Positions 52,932 through 61,388 of a DNA stretch of 64,000 nucleotides are shown here, one piece after another. The position numbers were made by a program, and so were the translations under genes. The stretch's first letter is position 1. The number at the start of each line of letters is the position of its first letter. The notes under the pieces were generated by a model, which searched no databases, had not been told where the DNA came from, and saw only the letters and a program-made list of their open reading frames with translations. The stretch is from Bacteroidales bacterium. GTDB taxonomy: Bacteria; Bacteroidota; Bacteroidia; Bacteroidales; UBA932. The stretch spans positions 56,570-120,569 of the forward strand of contig JAGBTG010000058.1 in NCBI GenBank assembly GCA_017631435.1, written 5' to 3'.

Positions 52932-54020
52932 ATGAAACACAGTTTTGGAAGCGACAACCACTCCGGAGTGCACCCACAAATAATGGATGCCATCATCCGT
53001 ACAAACAACAACTTTGAAACCGCATACGGAGAAGACCAATATACCAAACAGGTATTAAAACAACTTGAGGATCTTCTTGGAGGAGACTGCACTGCATTCT
53101 TTGTATTCAACGGCACAGGCGCCAACATTGTGGCACTGCAGGGTTTCTTAAGGAGCTACAATTCAGTTCTGGCGCCCATTACAGCCCATATAAACGTAGA
53201 TGAGTGCGGAGCAGTGGAAAAGGTATCATCAGCACGCATAGTGCCGTTAGAAGCGCCAAATGGCAAGGTTTCCCCTAAAGAGGTTATCCCGGCACTTACA
53301 GGCTTTGGCCATCAGCACAACGCCCAGCCAAAAATCCTCTCTATCTCGCAACCTACAGAACTTGGCACTACCTACACCCCGGAAGAGATACGTGAACTGG
53401 CAGACCTTATGCACAGCCACGGCTGCTACCTTCATGTAGATGGTTCCAGAATCTCAAATGCAGCAGAATCTCTTGGCCTCCCAATCAAAGCATTTACCCA
53501 AGATTGCGGAGTGGATGCCCTATCCTTTGGAGGCACCAAAAACGGCCTTCTTATGGGAGAAGCAGTGGTAATTTTCCACCGCCCGGAGAATACTCTTCCC
53601 GACAGCAATGGAATTCCAATGAACATCCAAAATATGGAGGCAGCCAAAAATCTACAATATTTGAGAAAACAGACAACCCAACTGTACTCAAAAAGCAGGT
53701 TCATAGCAGCACAGTTTGAGGAGTACCTGAAAGACGGATTGTATCTGAAACTGGCCGGCCAATCAAACGCAATGGCCAGATATCTTGCACAGACTCTTGA
53801 GCAGATTCCGGAAATTACCATCTCAAAAAGCGTAGACAGCAACGCCGTATTTGCCATCTGCCCTACTTGGCTAAGCGAAGAACTTAACAAAAAACACTAC
53901 TTCTATGTATGGGATGAGAGCACCAATGAAGTCCGTTGGATGTGCTCCTTCAATACCACAAAAGAGGATATAGACGAATTTGTGGCGGACATCAAAGCAA
54001 TAATAGCCAGCCACAAATAA
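52932..54020 (+). CDS. ltaE: Threonine aldolase family PLP enzyme
   Basis: Beta-eliminating lyase/threonine aldolase family, which splits threonine (or allo-threonine) into glycine and acetaldehyde. The 362-residue protein has FGSDNHSGVHPQIMDAI, YGEDQYTKQV, FNGTGANIVALQG, ISQPTELGTTYTPEEI, HVDGSRISNAA, and the PLP lysine K203 in LSFGGTKNG. Length and order fit low-specificity aldolases; other family members exist, so exact substrate is unproven. A GNAT gene follows 18 bp later, probably co-transcribed. Confidence 0.88.
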   Translation: MKHSFGSDNHSGVHPQIMDAIIRTNNNFETAYGEDQYTKQVLKQLEDLLGGDCTAFFVFNGTGANIVALQGFLRSYNSVLAPITAHINVDECGAVEKVSSARIVPLEAPNGKVSPKEVIPALTGFGHQHNAQPKILSISQPTELGTTYTPEEIRELADLMHSHGCYLHVDGSRISNAAESLGLPIKAFTQDCGVDALSFGGTKNGLLMGEAVVIFHRPENTLPDSNGIPMNIQNMEAAKNLQYLRKQTTQLYSKSRFIAAQFEEYLKDGLYLKLAGQSNAMARYLAQTLEQIPEITISKSVDSNAVFAICPTWLSEELNKKHYFYVWDESTNEVRWMCSFNTTKEDIDEFVADIKAIIASHK

Positions 54021-54038
54021 CAAAATCGCAACATAGCT

Positions 54039-54752
54039 ATGCAGATATCACAAGCAGAAACAGCAGATTTTGCAGGAATCCGCGCAATTTGGGAAGAGCA
54101 ATTCACCACAGATAGCGGATATCTCAACATCATGTTTGGAGAGATAATGCCCCAATGCACAAGCTATGTTTGCAAGATAAACGAAAGAATTGTATCAGCC
54201 CTAAGCCTCATGCCAATGTATTTCATTGATGAAATTACAGGGATAAAACTTAGCGGCTGGTATATGTTCGGTGTTGCAACCCTTAAGGAATTCTGGGGAA
54301 AACGGATAGCGGCGCAGATGATAGAATATACCTGCTCATGCGAAGAAAAGGCTGGTCACAGCTTCATTTTTGAACGCCCTGCCACCCCCGAATTAAACCG
54401 GTACTATTATAATTTAGGATTTACAAAGCATCTGGAGTACACCCCTCACGTATTTGAATCACCCATTTCCAATGGTTCCACGGGGAACAATCATTTGGAG
54501 AAACAGGCAGAAACAGATAGCGCAGAGGCTGCAAAAACTATATTGAAAGATGTAAGAACACACCACTCCAGACGATTTGAATGGAAAAAAATAGAAATTC
54601 TAGAATCATTAATAAAACTTGGAGAACTTGAATTTCACAATACAACTTACTGTAAAACACCACCTCAAGGGATATTTATATCAATCAGAACTTTGAACAA
54701 TACCTCAGCTGAAACATTTAATAACTCATTCTTCTGTTTTCCCATGGAATAA
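54039..54752 (+). CDS. GNAT-family N-acetyltransferase
   Basis: A 237-residue acetyltransferase. The acetyl-CoA pyrophosphate loop is GVATLKEFWGKRIAAQMIEY (V/A-x-x-x-x-(G/A)-x-G/A type), followed by RYYYNLGFTKHLEYTPHVFE. The C-terminal third has no similarity I recognise. Substrate is unknown. It overlaps no neighbour, follows the aldolase gene and ends at a strong terminator. Confidence 0.78.
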   Translation: MQISQAETADFAGIRAIWEEQFTTDSGYLNIMFGEIMPQCTSYVCKINERIVSALSLMPMYFIDEITGIKLSGWYMFGVATLKEFWGKRIAAQMIEYTCSCEEKAGHSFIFERPATPELNRYYYNLGFTKHLEYTPHVFESPISNGSTGNNHLEKQAETDSAEAAKTILKDVRTHHSRRFEWKKIEILESLIKLGELEFHNTTYCKTPPQGIFISIRTLNNTSAETFNNSFFCFPME

Positions 54753-54774
54753 CAAGAAAGAATAAGTAAAGATG

Positions 54775-54816
54775 AAAGGCTCTAACTTGTTGTTATTCAC
54801 AGGTTAGAGCCTTTTT
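54775..54816. terminator. Bidirectional terminator
   Basis: AAAGGCTCTAACTTGT pairs with ACAGGTTAGAGCCTTT, then TT on plus. It serves the aldolase-GNAT pair and, on the other strand, mnmG. Confidence 0.85.
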
Positions 54817-54839
54817 ATTAACATTATGGGAACAATAAT

Positions 54840-54855
54840 TGTTCCACGTGGAACA
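54840..54855. promoter_or_regulatory. parS centromere-like site
   Basis: TGTTCCACGTGGAACA, a perfect 16-bp palindrome identical to the parS consensus known from Pseudomonas and close to TGTTTCACGTGAAACA of Bacillus. It is bound by ParB in chromosome segregation. It lies 5 bp downstream of the mnmG stop. The overlapping upstream GGAACAATAATTGTTCC (54829-54845) is another inverted repeat sharing GTTCC. Confidence 0.85.
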
Positions 54856-54860
54856 TTCTT

Positions 54861-56867
54861 CTACCTGCCAAAATAAATCAACAGAACAGATACATCTGCA
54901 GGGGAAACTCCTGGGATTCTGGAGGCCTGTGCTATGGTTGTTGGCCTATGTTTCATCAACTTTTGCCTACTCTCAATAGACAAAGAGGTTACTTTCAAGA
55001 AATCAAAATCAGCTGGTATTGCAATATTCTCCAGTTTAAGGATCTTGTCGGCAATCCTCTGCTCCCTCTGGATATACCCCCTATATTTCACAGCAATTTC
55101 CACACTCTCCAATAATTCGTCGGGAAGAATTGAAAGAGCATCTGGAGTGAACTCAGAAGTAGGGGTCTGATATGGAAGATCCATAAATTTATCCTCTCCA
55201 TTACGGCCAGAATTATTGAAACCTCTACTGATAGGAGTCTCTGCAGACACCTGCCCTATCTTTGAATAAACCTCATCTTTTTGTCTTATATTATTTAGAA
55301 GAGGCTTAATGGAAATTTGCGGACGAGACAACAACTCGCTCATTCTCCTCTTCTGAGAAAGAGGTGCAGAATTATTCTCTTCCAAGAACTGGTTAACCAT
55401 CTGTGGCTCGGCCGAGGTGTTATCAAAGAATTCGGTAAGTTCAGTTACTGCGGAATATTTGTTGTCAACCAAACGCATCCTGTCTTCAGACACAAGCCCA
55501 ATCTCATAGCCAAGTTTGGTAAGGCGCAAATCGGCGTTGTCTTGTCTTAAGAGAATTCTATACTCCGCACGTGAGGTAAACATTCTGTAGGGCTCATCCA
55601 CACCTTTAGTAACAAGATCATCAATCAGCACTCCTATGTAGGCCTGATCCCTCTTTAGGACAAAAGGATCTCTGCCATCAAATGCAAGCGCCGCATTTAT
55701 GCCTGCCATCAAACCTTGCGCAGCAGCCTCCTCATAACCGGTAGTACCATTCACCTGTCCAGCCATATAAAGTCCTTTAAGAGCCTTGCACTCCAAAGTA
55801 TGTCTCAATTGTGTAGGCGGGAAATAATCGTACTCCACTGCATAAGCAGGTCTGTAAATCTCAACACTCTCCATACCTTTTATATTTCTCAAAGCTTCCA
55901 TCTGCACAGCAAAAGGGAGCGATGAAGAGAAACCCTGAAGATAGTACTCATAAGTATTCCACCCTTCAGGCTCAAGGAAGAGCTGATGAGAATCCTTCCC
56001 TTCAAATGTCTTCAACTTGTCTTCAATGCTTGGACAATACCTTGGACCAATACCATGAATCTTTCCAGAAAATAATGGAGAATCCTTAAAGCCACTTTTA
56101 AGAATATCGTGAACTGTTGAATTGGTATGAACCATATAGCAGCTCATCTGCTCTACTCCATTCTGGATAGGAGAAGGAACATTCAGAAAAGTGAACCTTG
56201 CAGGAGATGAATCTCCAGGCTGTCTTTCCAATTTTGAGAAATCAATTGAACGGGCATCAATTCTTGGAGGGGTACCAGTCTTCATTCTTCCGCTCTCTAT
56301 ACCCAAAGACTCCAACTGCTCCGTTACTCCGTAAGAAGACAACTCCCCTACTCTACCACCTTCTGTAGTCTCTTTTCCTATAAATAATTTGCCGTTTAGA
56401 AACGTTCCTGCAGTAATAACTACCTTGGAGGCTCCAAATTTTGCACCCAAAACCGTTGAAACACCTTTAACCTCCTCACCCTCAACGATTAACGAATTTA
56501 CCACGTCTTGCCAAATAGAAAGATTTTGGGTATTTTCAAGAATGTACCTCCAGTTGAAGGAATAATAGACCCTGTCACACTGTGCCCTTGGACTCCACAT
56601 TGCAGGTCCTTTTGAACGGTTAAGCATCCTGAACTGTATTGTACTGGCATCAGTTACAAGCCCAGAGCAACCTCCAAGCGCATCTATCTCTCTAACTATC
56701 TGACCTTTAGCAATACCTCCAATTGCAGGATTACAAGACATCTGGGCAATTTTGTTCATATCCATGGTTACAAGAAGTGTCTTCTTGCCCATTTTGGCCG
56801 CAGCTGCAGCCGCCTCACACCCTGCATGTCCCGCTCCTACCACAATAACATCAAAATCCCTATTCAT
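54861..56867 (-). CDS. mnmG: tRNA uridine-5-carboxymethylaminomethyl modification enzyme MnmG
   Basis: FAD enzyme that with MnmE installs cmnm5U at wobble U34. The 668-residue protein starts FDVIVVGAGHAGCEAAAAAA (Rossmann FAD site) and then has CNPAIGGIAKGQIVREIDAL with the catalytic-cysteine region. The PAYAVEYDYFPPTQL and GTTGYEEAAAQGLMAGINAA signatures follow. It is about 40 residues longer than E. coli MnmG, the extra being in the C-terminal half. It is preceded directly by ybeY and followed by the parS site. mnmG (gidA) is origin-proximal in many bacteria. Confidence 0.96.
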   Translation of the reverse strand: MNRDFDVIVVGAGHAGCEAAAAAAKMGKKTLLVTMDMNKIAQMSCNPAIGGIAKGQIVREIDALGGCSGLVTDASTIQFRMLNRSKGPAMWSPRAQCDRVYYSFNWRYILENTQNLSIWQDVVNSLIVEGEEVKGVSTVLGAKFGASKVVITAGTFLNGKLFIGKETTEGGRVGELSSYGVTEQLESLGIESGRMKTGTPPRIDARSIDFSKLERQPGDSSPARFTFLNVPSPIQNGVEQMSCYMVHTNSTVHDILKSGFKDSPLFSGKIHGIGPRYCPSIEDKLKTFEGKDSHQLFLEPEGWNTYEYYLQGFSSSLPFAVQMEALRNIKGMESVEIYRPAYAVEYDYFPPTQLRHTLECKALKGLYMAGQVNGTTGYEEAAAQGLMAGINAALAFDGRDPFVLKRDQAYIGVLIDDLVTKGVDEPYRMFTSRAEYRILLRQDNADLRLTKLGYEIGLVSEDRMRLVDNKYSAVTELTEFFDNTSAEPQMVNQFLEENNSAPLSQKRRMSELLSRPQISIKPLLNNIRQKDEVYSKIGQVSAETPISRGFNNSGRNGEDKFMDLPYQTPTSEFTPDALSILPDELLESVEIAVKYRGYIQREQRIADKILKLENIAIPADFDFLKVTSLSIESRQKLMKHRPTTIAQASRIPGVSPADVSVLLIYFGR

Positions 56868-57299
56868 TTATTTATTCCCGATAAAATTCTTCAAAATATC
56901 CAAAGCCGAATCTTCAGCAGCCCTCATCTCCTTAATATCTTCATCACAATGATCATCGAGACCACAAAGATGAAGCATACCATGAATTATGACACGATGC
57001 AGTTCGCGGAGAAAATCTTCTCCATACTCCAAGGCATTCTCCCTTACTGTGTCTACACTTATATATAATTCTCCATTGATGGTTTCTTCCTCAGAATAAT
57101 CAAAGGTAATTATATCTGTATAATAGTCGTGTCCCAAAAACTGCTGGTTAATCTCCAGGATTGAAGGATCATTACACAATATAATATTAATATCCCCTAC
57201 CCTATAACCGTGCTGCTGAACTACTGCTTTCATCCATCTCTTTAAAGGTAGTTTATCCTTTAAATCAAATTTGAGATCTTTATTGAAAAATCTAATCAT
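56868..57299 (-). CDS. ybeY: Endoribonuclease YbeY
   Basis: Zinc-dependent single-strand RNase needed for 16S rRNA 3' end maturation. The 143-residue protein has LCNDPSILEINQQFLGHDYY, TDIITFDYSEE and the metal motif HGMLHLCGLDDH (H106, H110, H117). Relative to the usual HGxLHLxGYDH, the third histidine is displaced by one residue, a local variation. I start at the ATG at 57299; the longer frame uses a TTG at 57320. Its stop abuts the mnmG ATG, so they are translated from one mRNA. Confidence 0.93.
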   Translation of the reverse strand: MIRFFNKDLKFDLKDKLPLKRWMKAVVQQHGYRVGDINIILCNDPSILEINQQFLGHDYYTDIITFDYSEEETINGELYISVDTVRENALEYGEDFLRELHRVIIHGMLHLCGLDDHCDEDIKEMRAAEDSALDILKNFIGNK

Positions 57300-57327
57300 A
57301 AAATATGCTAATGTGAACAAAGTTTAA

Positions 57328-57335
57328 TAACTTTG
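57328..57335 (+). promoter_or_regulatory. Promoter -7 element for mdh
   Basis: TAACTTTG, 64 bp before the mdh ATG. Confidence 0.55.
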
Positions 57336-57349
57336 CTATGTTTTAGCGA

Positions 57350-57357
57350 CAAAGTTA
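57350..57357 (-). promoter_or_regulatory. Promoter -7 element for ybeY-mnmG
   Basis: TAACTTTG on the minus strand, 50 bp before the ybeY ATG; face to face with the mdh element, so the two transcripts start within each other's leaders. Confidence 0.55.
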
Positions 57358-57399
57358 GAACTTAGAAATTAAATATAAAACCTTTAAAATACTTTTATT

Positions 57400-58347
57400 A
57401 TGGCTAAAGTAAGTGTTATTGGCGCCGGTAACGTTGGTGCTACTTGTGCGAACGCTATGTTGCACATGAAATTCTGCTCTGAGATTGTTCTGTTGGACAT
57501 CAAAGAGGGTGTTTCTGAGGGTAAGGCAATGGATATGATGCAGACTGCCAACCTTTACAAATTTGACACTAAAGTAACAGGCGTAACCAATGACTATAAA
57601 GCTACAGCAAACTCAGACGTTGTAGTAGTAACTTCAGGTCTTCCAAGAAAACCTGGTATGACCAGAGAGGAGCTTATCGGTGTTAACGCAGGCATCGTAA
57701 GCAGCGTAGTTGAGAACGTTCTAAAATATTCTCCTAAAGCTATCCTTATCATCGTGTCAAACCCTATGGACCCTATGACATACCTTACTCTTAAGAAATC
57801 AGGTCTTCCTAAAAACAGAGTTATCGGTATGGGTGGTATCCTTGACAGCAGCCGCTTCCAGTATTTCCTAAGCAAAGCCCTTAAGGCTCCAGCAAGTGAT
57901 ATTGAGGGTATGGTAATCGGTGGTCACGGTGATACAACCATGATTCCTCTTATCAGATTTGCAAACTACAGAGGCATTCCTGTAACTGAGCTTCTTTCTA
58001 AAAAAGCAGCTGAGCAGGTTGTTGCTGACACAATGGTTGGTGGTGCAACCCTTACAAAACTTCTTGGCACATCTGCATGGTATGCTCCAGGTGCATCTGC
58101 AGCAGTTCTTGTTAAAGCAATTGTTATGGATGAGAAAAAAGTATACCCTTGCTGCGTAGCTTTGGACGGCGAGTATGGTCAGGAGGATATCTGTATTGGG
58201 GTACCTGCACTTATCGGCAAGAAAGGTTGCGAGAAAGTTGTAAAATACAAACTTAACGCACAGGAGATGGAGTTGTTCAACAAGAGCGCAGAGGCTACAA
58301 GAAAGACCAACAACATCCTTTATGATATGAACATTCTTCAGAAATAA
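57400..58347 (+). CDS. mdh: Malate dehydrogenase
   Basis: NAD-dependent interconversion of malate and oxaloacetate in the (reductive or oxidative) TCA pathway. The 315-residue protein is the LDH-like type: VSVIGAGNVGATCANAM nucleotide loop, TSGLPRKPGMTREELI with substrate-binding arginines, VSNPMDPMTYL, and the catalytic histidine in VIGGHGDTTMIPL. Codon use is biased as for a highly expressed gene. Its own promoter and terminator make it monocistronic. Confidence 0.96.
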   Translation: MAKVSVIGAGNVGATCANAMLHMKFCSEIVLLDIKEGVSEGKAMDMMQTANLYKFDTKVTGVTNDYKATANSDVVVVTSGLPRKPGMTREELIGVNAGIVSSVVENVLKYSPKAILIIVSNPMDPMTYLTLKKSGLPKNRVIGMGGILDSSRFQYFLSKALKAPASDIEGMVIGGHGDTTMIPLIRFANYRGIPVTELLSKKAAEQVVADTMVGGATLTKLLGTSAWYAPGASAAVLVKAIVMDEKKVYPCCVALDGEYGQEDICIGVPALIGKKGCEKVVKYKLNAQEMELFNKSAEATRKTNNILYDMNILQK

Positions 58348-58377
58348 TAAAATTTGTTCCTGAACAATCGGATTATG

Positions 58378-58417
58378 GTAGGGTTTTTGTAGTAATTGCT
58401 ATAAAAACCCTATTTTT
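58378..58417 (+). terminator. Terminator of mdh
   Basis: AGGGTTTTTGTAG pairs with CTATAAAAACCCT, then ATTTTT. Confidence 0.85.
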
Positions 58418-58567
58418 ATCAACACGGAGATAAAAAATAGTGCAAATTTAATTCGCTGTGTTTCTTATAGTTACACTACTAACTGGTAATTTATTAACAA
58501 ATAATGCGTGTTTTTGTAAATAATTTACTAATTTTACAACCGCTTTATACACGAAATACGTAACAAA

Positions 58568-59263
58568 ATGGAAATAAAGAAATCACCTAAAGCCAACTTG
58601 GAGAACAAGAAGTTCTTGTTCATGGAAATTGGACTAGTAGTAGCACTATTGATGGTCCTAGGCGCATTTGAATGGTCAACAACAGAAGGTACAGACTTGG
58701 CAAGCCTTGGAGACGAGACTGCAGTTGTAGTTGAGGAAGAGCAGGTTCCAATCACTCAAGAGGAGCAGCTCCCTCCACCAGAAGTACCAAAAGAGCCAGT
58801 AATGTCAGACATCATTGACATCGTGGACGATGACATCAAAGTTGAGGATAACTTCCTATTGTCAACTGAGGATGATGCTTCACTAGGAGTAGAGATTAAA
58901 GATTACGTTGTAGAGCAGGAGGAAGAGGTTGTAGAGGAGGAGGAGGTTCCTTTCGCAATCGTAGAGCAGAAACCTACTTTCCAGGGTGGTGATGCAAACA
59001 CATTTACCAAATGGGTATTCTCAAAAATCGTTTATCCTGAGATTGCTAAGGAGAACGGTGTACAGGGTAGGGTAACCCTACAGTTTACAATTGAGACTGA
59101 CGGTAGCGTTAAAAACGTTAAAGTACTTAGAGGTGTAGACTCATCATTGGATAAAGAGGCTGTACGTGTAGTATCAAGCTCACCAAAATGGTCTCCAGGT
59201 ATGCAGAGAAACAAACCTGTAAGAGTAAAATACACTTTCCCAGTTGTATTCCAGTTGAGATAA
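58568..59263 (+). CDS. tonB: Energy transducer TonB
   Basis: Inner-membrane protein that passes proton-motive energy to outer-membrane TonB-dependent receptors. The 231-residue protein has one N-terminal transmembrane helix (about 17-36, FLFMEIGLVVALLMVLGAFE). A long acidic periplasmic linker (VEEEQVP, EQEEEVVEEEEVP) takes the place of the Pro/Lys-rich one of proteobacteria. The C-terminal TonB domain is about 132-231 (KWVFSKIVYPEIAKENGVQG, GRVTLQFTIETDGSVKNVKV, PVRVKYTFPVVFQL). No exbB/exbD is adjacent. Terminator follows. Confidence 0.93.
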   Translation: MEIKKSPKANLENKKFLFMEIGLVVALLMVLGAFEWSTTEGTDLASLGDETAVVVEEEQVPITQEEQLPPPEVPKEPVMSDIIDIVDDDIKVEDNFLLSTEDDASLGVEIKDYVVEQEEEVVEEEEVPFAIVEQKPTFQGGDANTFTKWVFSKIVYPEIAKENGVQGRVTLQFTIETDGSVKNVKVLRGVDSSLDKEAVRVVSSSPKWSPGMQRNKPVRVKYTFPVVFQLR

Positions 59264-59284
59264 TAATAAACAAAAATAATAAGG

Positions 59285-59312
59285 AGCTACCGGAAACGGT
59301 AGCTTTTTTTTT
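59285..59312 (+). terminator. Terminator of tonB
   Basis: AGCTACCG pairs with CGGTAGCT around a GAAA tetraloop, followed by nine T. Confidence 0.92.
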
Positions 59313-59326
59313 GTTATAAATATTTA

Positions 59327-59334
59327 TATATTTG
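59327..59334 (+). promoter_or_regulatory. Promoter -7 element for alpha/beta hydrolase gene
   Basis: TATATTTG, 21 bp before the ATG at 59356. Confidence 0.55.
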
Positions 59335-59355
59335 TAAAGATATAACGCTGTTACT

Positions 59356-60144
59356 ATGGAATATTTTGCAATATCAAACGGAATTCCCGTACATATTCTC
59401 GATACTAAAAAGGGTGATACAACAATTATGTTGTTGCACGGTTACCTTGAAACTCTCTATATCTTCAACGAATTTATTGAAGAACTGGAGAAGAAATACA
59501 GGGTCATAGCCATAGATCTTCCAGGACACGGTCTTACCGGATCTGACAAGGAGGTAAACTCAATGGAATTCTGCGCCCAAGTAGCAGCAGATGTACTGCA
59601 GAAAAGCGGTGTGGAGAAAGCATATGTTGCCGGGCATTCTATGGGAGGTTACGTTGCCCAGAACTGCTTGAAACTGTTCCCGGATCTGTTCCAGGGAGTA
59701 ATACTCCTCAATTCAACACCCAATGCAGATTCGCCGGAGAAAAAGAGCGACCGAGAGAGGGAAATTGAGCTTGTTCTCTCTGCCAAACTGGGTCATCTTG
59801 CAACATTGAGCATACCTAAAATGTATGCCCAGGCCAATCTGAGGAAGTTTGACGAAAAGATAGAGGAGACCATTGAAATCACTGAAACACATGATCCTAA
59901 AGGCATAGTAGCATGCATTAAAGGCATGATGGAGAGAGCTGATACCAAAGATGTTCTGAAAAATGCGGCAAAAGCAATGTTCATCTTTGGAACAGACGAC
60001 AAGTTCATCACTGAGGAGATCAGGGAAAAACTGATAGGGGAGTTTCCGGGTGTAAAAGCGGTAACAATCCCTGAAACCGGACACAACTCCTTTATAGAGA
60101 AACCCGAAGAAGTCCTCAAAGCTATAGAGGACTTCGTCGGATAA
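59356..60144 (+). CDS. Alpha/beta hydrolase
   Basis: A 262-residue hydrolase fold protein with MLLHGYLET (oxyanion region), DLPGHGLTGSD, the nucleophile elbow GHSMGG (S95), the acid in FIFGTDDKFI, and the histidine in IPETGHNSF. No signal peptide, so cytosolic. Related enzymes include esterases and MhpC/BioH-type hydrolases; the substrate cannot be told from sequence. It converges on hflX with 5 bp between the stop codons. Confidence 0.85.
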   Translation: MEYFAISNGIPVHILDTKKGDTTIMLLHGYLETLYIFNEFIEELEKKYRVIAIDLPGHGLTGSDKEVNSMEFCAQVAADVLQKSGVEKAYVAGHSMGGYVAQNCLKLFPDLFQGVILLNSTPNADSPEKKSDREREIELVLSAKLGHLATLSIPKMYAQANLRKFDEKIEETIEITETHDPKGIVACIKGMMERADTKDVLKNAAKAMFIFGTDDKFITEEIREKLIGEFPGVKAVTIPETGHNSFIEKPEEVLKAIEDFVG

Positions 60145-60149
60145 CTATT

Positions 60150-61313
60150 TTACCACAAGAAATTGTCAAACGGATATCTTCCGGCATGAATCTCCGCAAC
60201 CATCTTGTAAAGGTCGTTGCGGAGTTTGTCTATATGGAGTTTCTCCTTTGCAGAGATAAAGATGGCAGGGGTATTCTCCTTGTACATCCATGAGTTCTTG
60301 AGCTCCTCCAGCGAGTAGTTCTCCCTTTTCTTCGGACCAAGGTCAAACTCATCCTGCTCAACATACTTGTAAGCATCTATCTTGTTGAAAACCATAAAGG
60401 TAGGTTTCTTGCCGGCGCCAATCTCCTGAAGAGTATTCTTTACCACTTTAATCTGCTCCTCAAAGTTGGGGTGGGAGATATCCACCACATGCATAAGGAT
60501 ATCAGCCTCTCTCACCTCATCAAGTGTACTCTTGAATGACTCTACCAACTGATGAGGCAACTTGCGGATAAATCCTACGGTATCACTCAACAGGAACGGT
60601 ACATTCTCAATTACAACTTTGCGGACTGTAGTATCCAGGGTTGCAAAAAGTTTATTCTCTGCAAAAACCTCACTTTTAGCCAGCAGATTCATCAAAGTAC
60701 TCTTTCCTACGTTGGTGTATCCAACAAGGGAAATCCTCACCATATTGCCTCTATTTCCCCTCTGGGAGGCCATCTGTTTGTCAATCTTCTTGAGTTGTTC
60801 CTTAAGACGGCTGATTTTGTCGAGAATAATACGGCGGTCGGTCTCAATCTGGGTCTCACCGGGACCCCTCATACCAATACCTCCACGCTGCCTCTCCAAG
60901 TGTGTCCACATTCTGGTAAGGCGTGGAAGAAGATACTGATACTGTGCCAGTTCCACTTGGGTTTTTGCATATGCAGTCTTGGCCCTCTGGGCAAAAATGT
61001 CCAGGATAAGGTTGGTTCTATCCAAGATTCTGCACTCAAGTTCCCTCTCAAGGTTCCTCAACTGCGAAGGAGAAAGCTCATCATCAAAAATAACCAGAGG
61101 AATCTCATTCTCCACAATAAAGGCCTTTATCTCCTCAAGTTTACCGCTACCTACATAGGTTTTGGAATTTGGGCGGTCCACTTTCTGCACAAATCTGCGG
61201 ACACCCTCAGCACCAGCAGTTTCGGCAAGAAACTCCAGCTCATCCAAATATTCAGTAACCTGTTCCTCCGTATTATTAGGGGTAATTACACTAACAAAAA
61301 TTGCTCTCTCCAT
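60150..61313 (-). CDS. hflX: Ribosome-associated GTPase HflX
   Basis: GTPase that binds 50S subunits and can split stalled or stress-damaged ribosomes. The 387-residue protein has the glycine-rich N-terminal HflX domain (VGSGKLEEIKAFI, IFDDELSPSQLRNLE), the GIGMRGPGETQIETDRR linker, and the G domain with GYTNVGKST, DTVGFIRKLPH and FNKID. I start at ATG 61313 (MERAIFVSVI); an upstream TTG at 61331 is less likely. Confidence 0.94.
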   Translation of the reverse strand: MERAIFVSVITPNNTEEQVTEYLDELEFLAETAGAEGVRRFVQKVDRPNSKTYVGSGKLEEIKAFIVENEIPLVIFDDELSPSQLRNLERELECRILDRTNLILDIFAQRAKTAYAKTQVELAQYQYLLPRLTRMWTHLERQRGGIGMRGPGETQIETDRRIILDKISRLKEQLKKIDKQMASQRGNRGNMVRISLVGYTNVGKSTLMNLLAKSEVFAENKLFATLDTTVRKVVIENVPFLLSDTVGFIRKLPHQLVESFKSTLDEVREADILMHVVDISHPNFEEQIKVVKNTLQEIGAGKKPTFMVFNKIDAYKYVEQDEFDLGPKKRENYSLEELKNSWMYKENTPAIFISAKEKLHIDKLRNDLYKMVAEIHAGRYPFDNFLW

Positions 61314-61344
61314 AAAATTTAATTCTCTCAAAACTTACAAACTA

Positions 61345-61352
61345 CAAAAGTA
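61345..61352 (-). promoter_or_regulatory. Promoter -7 element for hflX
   Basis: TACTTTTG on the minus strand, 31 bp before the hflX ATG. Confidence 0.6.
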
Positions 61353-61357
61353 TAAAC

Positions 61358-61365
61358 TATATTTG
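61358..61365 (+). promoter_or_regulatory. Promoter -7 element for the P1-peptidase gene
   Basis: TATATTTG, 23 bp before the ATG at 61389 and 5 bp from the divergent hflX element. Confidence 0.6.
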
Positions 61366-61388
61366 TATAAATATTAATCTTTATCCCG

